64,000 nt of DNA from Podospora pseudoanserina (lineage: Eukaryota > Ascomycota > Sordariomycetes > Sordariales > Podosporaceae): the NCBI RefSeq assembly GCF_035222485.1, contig NC_085921.1:1736001-1800000 (forward strand), in the 5' to 3' direction. Numbering within the stretch: the stretch's first letter is position 1; each line of letters begins with the position of its first letter. The notes beneath the pieces are model-generated. The model did no database searches. It saw nothing but the letters and a program-made list of their open reading frames with translations, and was not told the DNA's origin. Below are positions 59,979 to 64,000 of the stretch, one piece after another. Position numbers and translations under genes: made by a program.

Positions 59979-62767
59979 TGCTAGATACGAACCGTAAGTA
60001 GCACGACACGAGCGAAAACTAGGACGGCACGTGTAGATCCAAAGGTTCGAGTGCGGTTCGGGTCCTCAAATTAAAGTTTCCACAAAAGCTTCAGGGGAAC
60101 GCGCTTGTGGTGACGGTATCAAAAGAACAGGGAACAATAGGCATTCGATGCTTGTCACCCTGACCCTACCAACGGAGGAAAACAAGAAATGAAGGTATCA
60201 TGAGCCATGTCCAACTCGCAAACTCCGTTTTAGCAACCGGTGATACGCGTACAATTGGCCTCGAGAATAATTAGAGTGACCTTCCACTTTGCGACCAACA
60301 GTCTCGGATTGCTCGGCTGGCGTCAGCTTCAAGAACACTACGTCACTGACACGTGACTAGCAGGGGTCCAAGACATTCCAAGACATCCGTGAGAGTCTTT
60401 GATTCTCTCTTTCCGGTACACTTCGAATCGCCGCCTCGCAAAGTCCCAAAATCCCAAATGCGGTGCTGCTTCGGAAGACGTGGGTCAGATCTGAGCCACG
60501 GCGTTGACGCGCCGCAATATATGTTTCCTCGAGTTGCCTTGAGAGGCTGACGCTGATCGGGCGTTATGGCGCTTTATCATGGGCCCTGGGCTGCGCGGGA
60601 CGAGCCGCTTCTCTCGATTATTACAGACAAGTACGGACCAGATGGATAGAAAAAAAAATATACGGGCGACAGAGGCTTTCTGCCTAGTCGAACACCAGAA
60701 AAGCCACAAAGCAATTGGGTTTGCCTATTCTGTGCTATCCAAGACAAAAACGTCAACGGACACCCGGCTCGCCCGGATCTACGGCACCACCATGAGGCCC
60801 CAGTTACGTCAAACAAGCAGAAGCAGCTCCCGATGGCAGGTTCAAATAAAGAAAAGCCGGCAATCATGGAATGTTGAACCGAGTTACACCATTTTGGGGA
60901 AAGCCTTATGCGTGAGATGTTGCTTCGGAACTCAAAACACAGGGCACTGAGGCTGTGTCCTTGTGGGCGACACTCCCCATTGCACCGGAATTTCTCGCCG
61001 GCATCATATGTGCCGCAGAAAGTGAGTGGATGGGCTCACAGGTTGGGCTATGATACCGAGCGACTTTCATGGAGATCCTTTCTGTTCGTCCGACTCTGTG
61101 TGAGACTGGGGGACCAATAAATATCCAGAATTGGCCATCGTGGTGTTGCGGGGCAAAGTCAGACGAGGGGTTGGGCTCTTGGTCATCCCTCCCCCACCAT
61201 CTCCCCTCTATCTTTTTTCGATACACCACGGCCAATTTTCAGATCGATATCTCGTGTGGCGGTTGTCTGAACACAACTGGCTTTTTGTTGCTTGTTATCT
61301 TTGCACCATAGCAGAGATAGGCTGCTTACACTGCAGTCAACATCTGGTAAGGAAAAGGACAGGGTATCAGCCGAAGACAGAGCTGGTATCTCGGGAGTCA
61401 GAGATAAGATGAAAGCCTCATCAGGGAAGCGATGCAACGAGAAAGATATTTTTGTCAGCCGCCTTCTAAGAACATTCCTAATTACAGCACCATGACGGCA
61501 GGTTTCTTTCTTGCGTCAAGTGTCTCGGCGATATCTTTGATCAAGATGGAAGAGTGGCCTTGAAGGGTATCAACGGGACTTCTGTTCTTTGTCTCATCCG
61601 GCTTGTCAGGGTCCCATGATGTTGACCGCCCACATGGCCGCGGTCCACTGATGAACTGCACTTGGTGAGACGGTTCGATCTCCTTCCTGTCTTGAGACGG
61701 TCACACAAGATAGAATCCCCCAAAGCGTTTTAGGCGATTTGCTGAGTGGCGGGCCCATTCATCGCCAAATGGACCTCGCCTCCGACCCGTGCCCCTGATT
61801 GTGAGTGTCATGGGTTCAAATAACTAGCACTATCATAAAGGCGCTGGATTTCTTCCGAAATTCAACGTTACCTCGAGAGTCCCGACCCCGATCCCCGTCA
61901 ACCTCACCTTCAACCTAACCCTCAAAAAAACAAAAAACGAAATTGACAACCGGGACCAGCTGCCTGGCCAGGCAAGGTCGCAGCCCGCATCGTCACCAAC
62001 CAAGGTACTAAAGATTACAAGTGGAGTTTGAGATCACGACCAGACTTTCTCTCCACGCCAGACGGGCATACAAACAGGTCACAAGCGCAAGGCTTGCGCA
62101 CGCCCTGCGCAGCGCCTTTTCTCCCAACGCGCACAACAAGAGTGCTCTTGGAAAAAAAGGAGGACTTTTGGTCCGGGAGTCCGGACGAGGACCCGTTATC
62201 AATCGATTTCTTCCCGACACCAAGCAAACCTTGGACGGTTATCAGCAGTTCTCGTCGAACCACCACCACTCTCCCACTCTCCCACTGGGCACAACTGCAG
62301 CAACGCCTATCTCTGAGTGGCTTTCTGAGACCCAGTCGACCAGTCGGCCCACGACCACGCGTAACAAGCAGCAAGCAGCAGCAGGAGTAGCAGTACATCG
62401 CATCGCCTCGCCTCGCCTCGCCGTGCCTCGCCGTCTCCCTCCCTCGCCGTCCAGGTCAGGTCCCTCTGTTCGTCCAGTGCAGGTCGCAGGTCCCGGTGCA
62501 GGCATCCTTGAGGCACCCTTGGCGGATTGGGCGTCCGGGAGAAGCCAAGCAGAAGCCGCAGAACACCCCGGGCCCCACCCAGCCGCCCACACCCCAGTCT
62601 GGGTGTGCTGAGTGTGCCCACTAGAAGGTTGCCCTGGACGGTGTCACGCTCCGCGAAAGTGACTGCGAAAGTGTGAGTGTGAGAGTCTGGGGAGGGTCCC
62701 ACGGTCCCCAACATCCCGCTGCGTCGGCCGAAGTTGCGCTGACTTCTGACCCGAAGCAAGCGCAGCC
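59979..62767. promoter_or_regulatory. Divergent intergenic region, are2 / kinase-like N-terminus gene
   Basis: 2.8 kb between two divergent starts. Overlapping short ORFs (60579-60950, 62021-62611) have no domains. The part from about 61900 to 62767 is CT/CA-rich and may be the 5' UTR of the right-hand gene. A CCTCG/CCTCGCC run lies at 62402-62435. No gene was recognised. Confidence 0.5.
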
Positions 62768-64000
62768 ATGGCTTCGCGGCCACCCCATCCAGATCCCATA
62801 AACCTCCCCCAATCTGCTCCGTCGGTGCTCGTATCCTCCGACAGACGTGACGACACCAATCCCCATCATGGCCGCCCCTACGAGCCTGCGGCTTCCATAG
62901 CTGCCGCCAGAGGCCGAGAGCAACACGATTTCTTCGCCCCTACTACCTCTGCGCAACCCAAACCCGCGCCTGATTGGGCCTCCCCTTACACAGAGACAGC
63001 AGCAGGTGTAACGCCGACCTCTGGTTCAGTCCCTCGGTTCTCTCTGAGTCCTGTGCAATTCCACGCCCACACTACAGCCCCGTCGCCTCCCCCTCCGCTG
63101 CCGGCCCGGTCCGCTGCTCGTTCTCCGTCCTCCTCGACTCAGGACCCGTTCGCCCCCCCGAGTCACAGCTTTTCCTCCCAACGACCGGCCCACCTCGGCA
63201 GCAACGCCCTGCGGCTGCAAACCGAACTTCGTCCCGGCTCTCCCCCGCATTCGAACTCCCACCACGGCTTCACGGCGCCAGCAAGGAACCCGAAGCCCTC
63301 GCCGAAACTCTCCTTGAGGCACATTCCTTCGGCCTCTTCCCTACGCTCGATCACGAGAACGCCCAGCTTCAAGGCCGGCAGCCTGTCCGGTGCCTTTGGT
63401 TCAGCCTCGGCTGCGAGCTCGACCGTGGCGAGTCCTGTCATTGCCGCGATGGGCGACGTTACTCCCTTGCCTTCCCCTCTGCTCTCGACACATTCTCCGG
63501 GACCATGGAAGCGCCATGCCAGCGAAGCCTCGGCCTTGCGGTCACCAGTCGACGATGGTCTCCCAGAAGCGATTCCAGAAGATCCCAAGACAGCAACCAC
63601 CCCGACAAATGCAAAGTTCCGCGGGTATGCGGCGCTCTCATCACAGCATGCGGCGGGGATATTGGCCGAGAATGCAGTGGCCGAAAGGCCTGGATACCTT
63701 GCGAAACCCAAATCACATACCAGGAACAGGAGTATCAGCGATTACAAGCCAGATCCAATGTTGATACCTAAGCGGATGTCGACAGTTTCTGGATCGCGCG
63801 TGAAAGCTGACCATGCGAGCCTTTCCGAACCACATATGCGGCGGGAGCGTAACCTATCCGAAGCACGAGGTTTGACGCCCATCGAAAAGCCACCCACTCC
63901 ACCTCCGAGCGAGTCCTCACTCAGTGCCACAGAATCATGCTCCTCGTCCAAGAGCTCGACGGCCTCCCTCACCAGCACCAGGAAGCACCCTCCACCGGAA
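62768..64000 (+). CDS. N-terminal part of a Ser/Pro-rich protein, cut by the right edge (possibly DYRK/Pom1-like kinase)
   Basis: An ORF starting at ATG 62768 (MASRPPHPDPINLPQSAPSV) is open for 411 codons to the window edge. The sequence is disordered and rich in Ser, Pro, Thr and Arg. Motifs include LRHIPSASSLRSITRTPSFK, FGSASAASSTVASPVIAAMG, DVTPLPSPLLSTHSPGPWKR, GYAALSSQHAAGILAENAVA and PKSHTRNRSISDYKPDP. Many SP/TP and RxxS sites suggest heavy phosphorylation. This style resembles the N-terminal region of fungal DYRK/Pom1-type kinases, but the kinase domain would lie beyond the window, so the family is only a guess. Coding is well supported by the length of the open frame; the start is the first Met after the leader. 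Confidence 0.75.
   Translation, partial: MASRPPHPDPINLPQSAPSVLVSSDRRDDTNPHHGRPYEPAASIAAARGREQHDFFAPTTSAQPKPAPDWASPYTETAAGVTPTSGSVPRFSLSPVQFHAHTTAPSPPPPLPARSAARSPSSSTQDPFAPPSHSFSSQRPAHLGSNALRLQTELRPGSPPHSNSHHGFTAPARNPKPSPKLSLRHIPSASSLRSITRTPSFKAGSLSGAFGSASAASSTVASPVIAAMGDVTPLPSPLLSTHSPGPWKRHASEASALRSPVDDGLPEAIPEDPKTATTPTNAKFRGYAALSSQHAAGILAENAVAERPGYLAKPKSHTRNRSISDYKPDPMLIPKRMSTVSGSRVKADHASLSEPHMRRERNLSEARGLTPIEKPPTPPPSESSLSATESCSSSKSSTASLTSTRKHPPPE

Noticed and set aside
61676-61700. tRNA B-box-like GGTTCGATCTCC
   Set aside because: No cloverleaf, acceptor stem or A box could be built around it. A similar string near 60046 also failed.

Overview
This looks like nuclear DNA of a filamentous ascomycete, most likely a Sordariomycete of the Sordariales type. 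Genes carry short introns (mostly 50-80 bp) with GTATGT/GTAAGT-like donors and CTAAC-like branch sites. The gene content fits too: a mitochondrial ClpP (absent from budding yeast), a KlpA-type kinesin-14, a TeaR-like CaaX protein and an FXNA-type vacuolar protease. I see no bacterial, viral or intact transposon genes, and no tRNA or rRNA.

Layout. Positions 1-31 kb are gene-dense: vps5 (-, cut by the left edge), taf5 (-), med11 (+), a small secreted protein (-), the vacuolar membrane protease pff1 (-), branchpoint-bridging protein (-), a Ure2-like glutathione S-transferase (-), kinesin-14 (-), an LOA1/VPS66-type acyltransferase (+), dihydroxyacid dehydratase ilv3 (-), clpP (-), an unrecognised mitochondrial protein (+) and an unrecognised membrane protein (+). 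DNA primase large subunit pri2 (+) follows. From 32.7 to 54.6 kb the DNA is gene-poor, with only a 95-residue zinc-ribbon protein (-), a prenylated TeaR-like protein (-) and a metallophosphoesterase (+). The right end holds a J-domain protein (+), sterol O-acyltransferase (-), and the 5' part of a serine/proline-rich protein (+) cut by the right edge.

Exon structures were built by hand from splice motifs and phase. Every complete multi-exon model has a coding length divisible by three, and the conserved family motifs read through the junctions. Most genes are unrelated housekeeping functions. Several are head-to-head pairs that may share promoters: taf5/med11 (both RNA polymerase II machinery), clpP/unknown mitochondrial protein, kinesin/acyltransferase and teaR/phosphoesterase.

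The most unusual observation lies just after the med11 stop codon. The same frame stays open for 113 codons. It holds a duplicated 12-codon segment whose copies differ almost only at synonymous sites, followed by four SUMO-consensus lysines spaced exactly 12 codons apart. Other points of interest are a pair of MCB boxes plus a telomere-like motif in front of pri2, a diverged array of CACGTG palindromes spaced about 165 bp apart in the gene-poor DNA, a 19-nt exon in clpP, and a likely dual start (mitochondrial/cytosolic) in the glutathione transferase.
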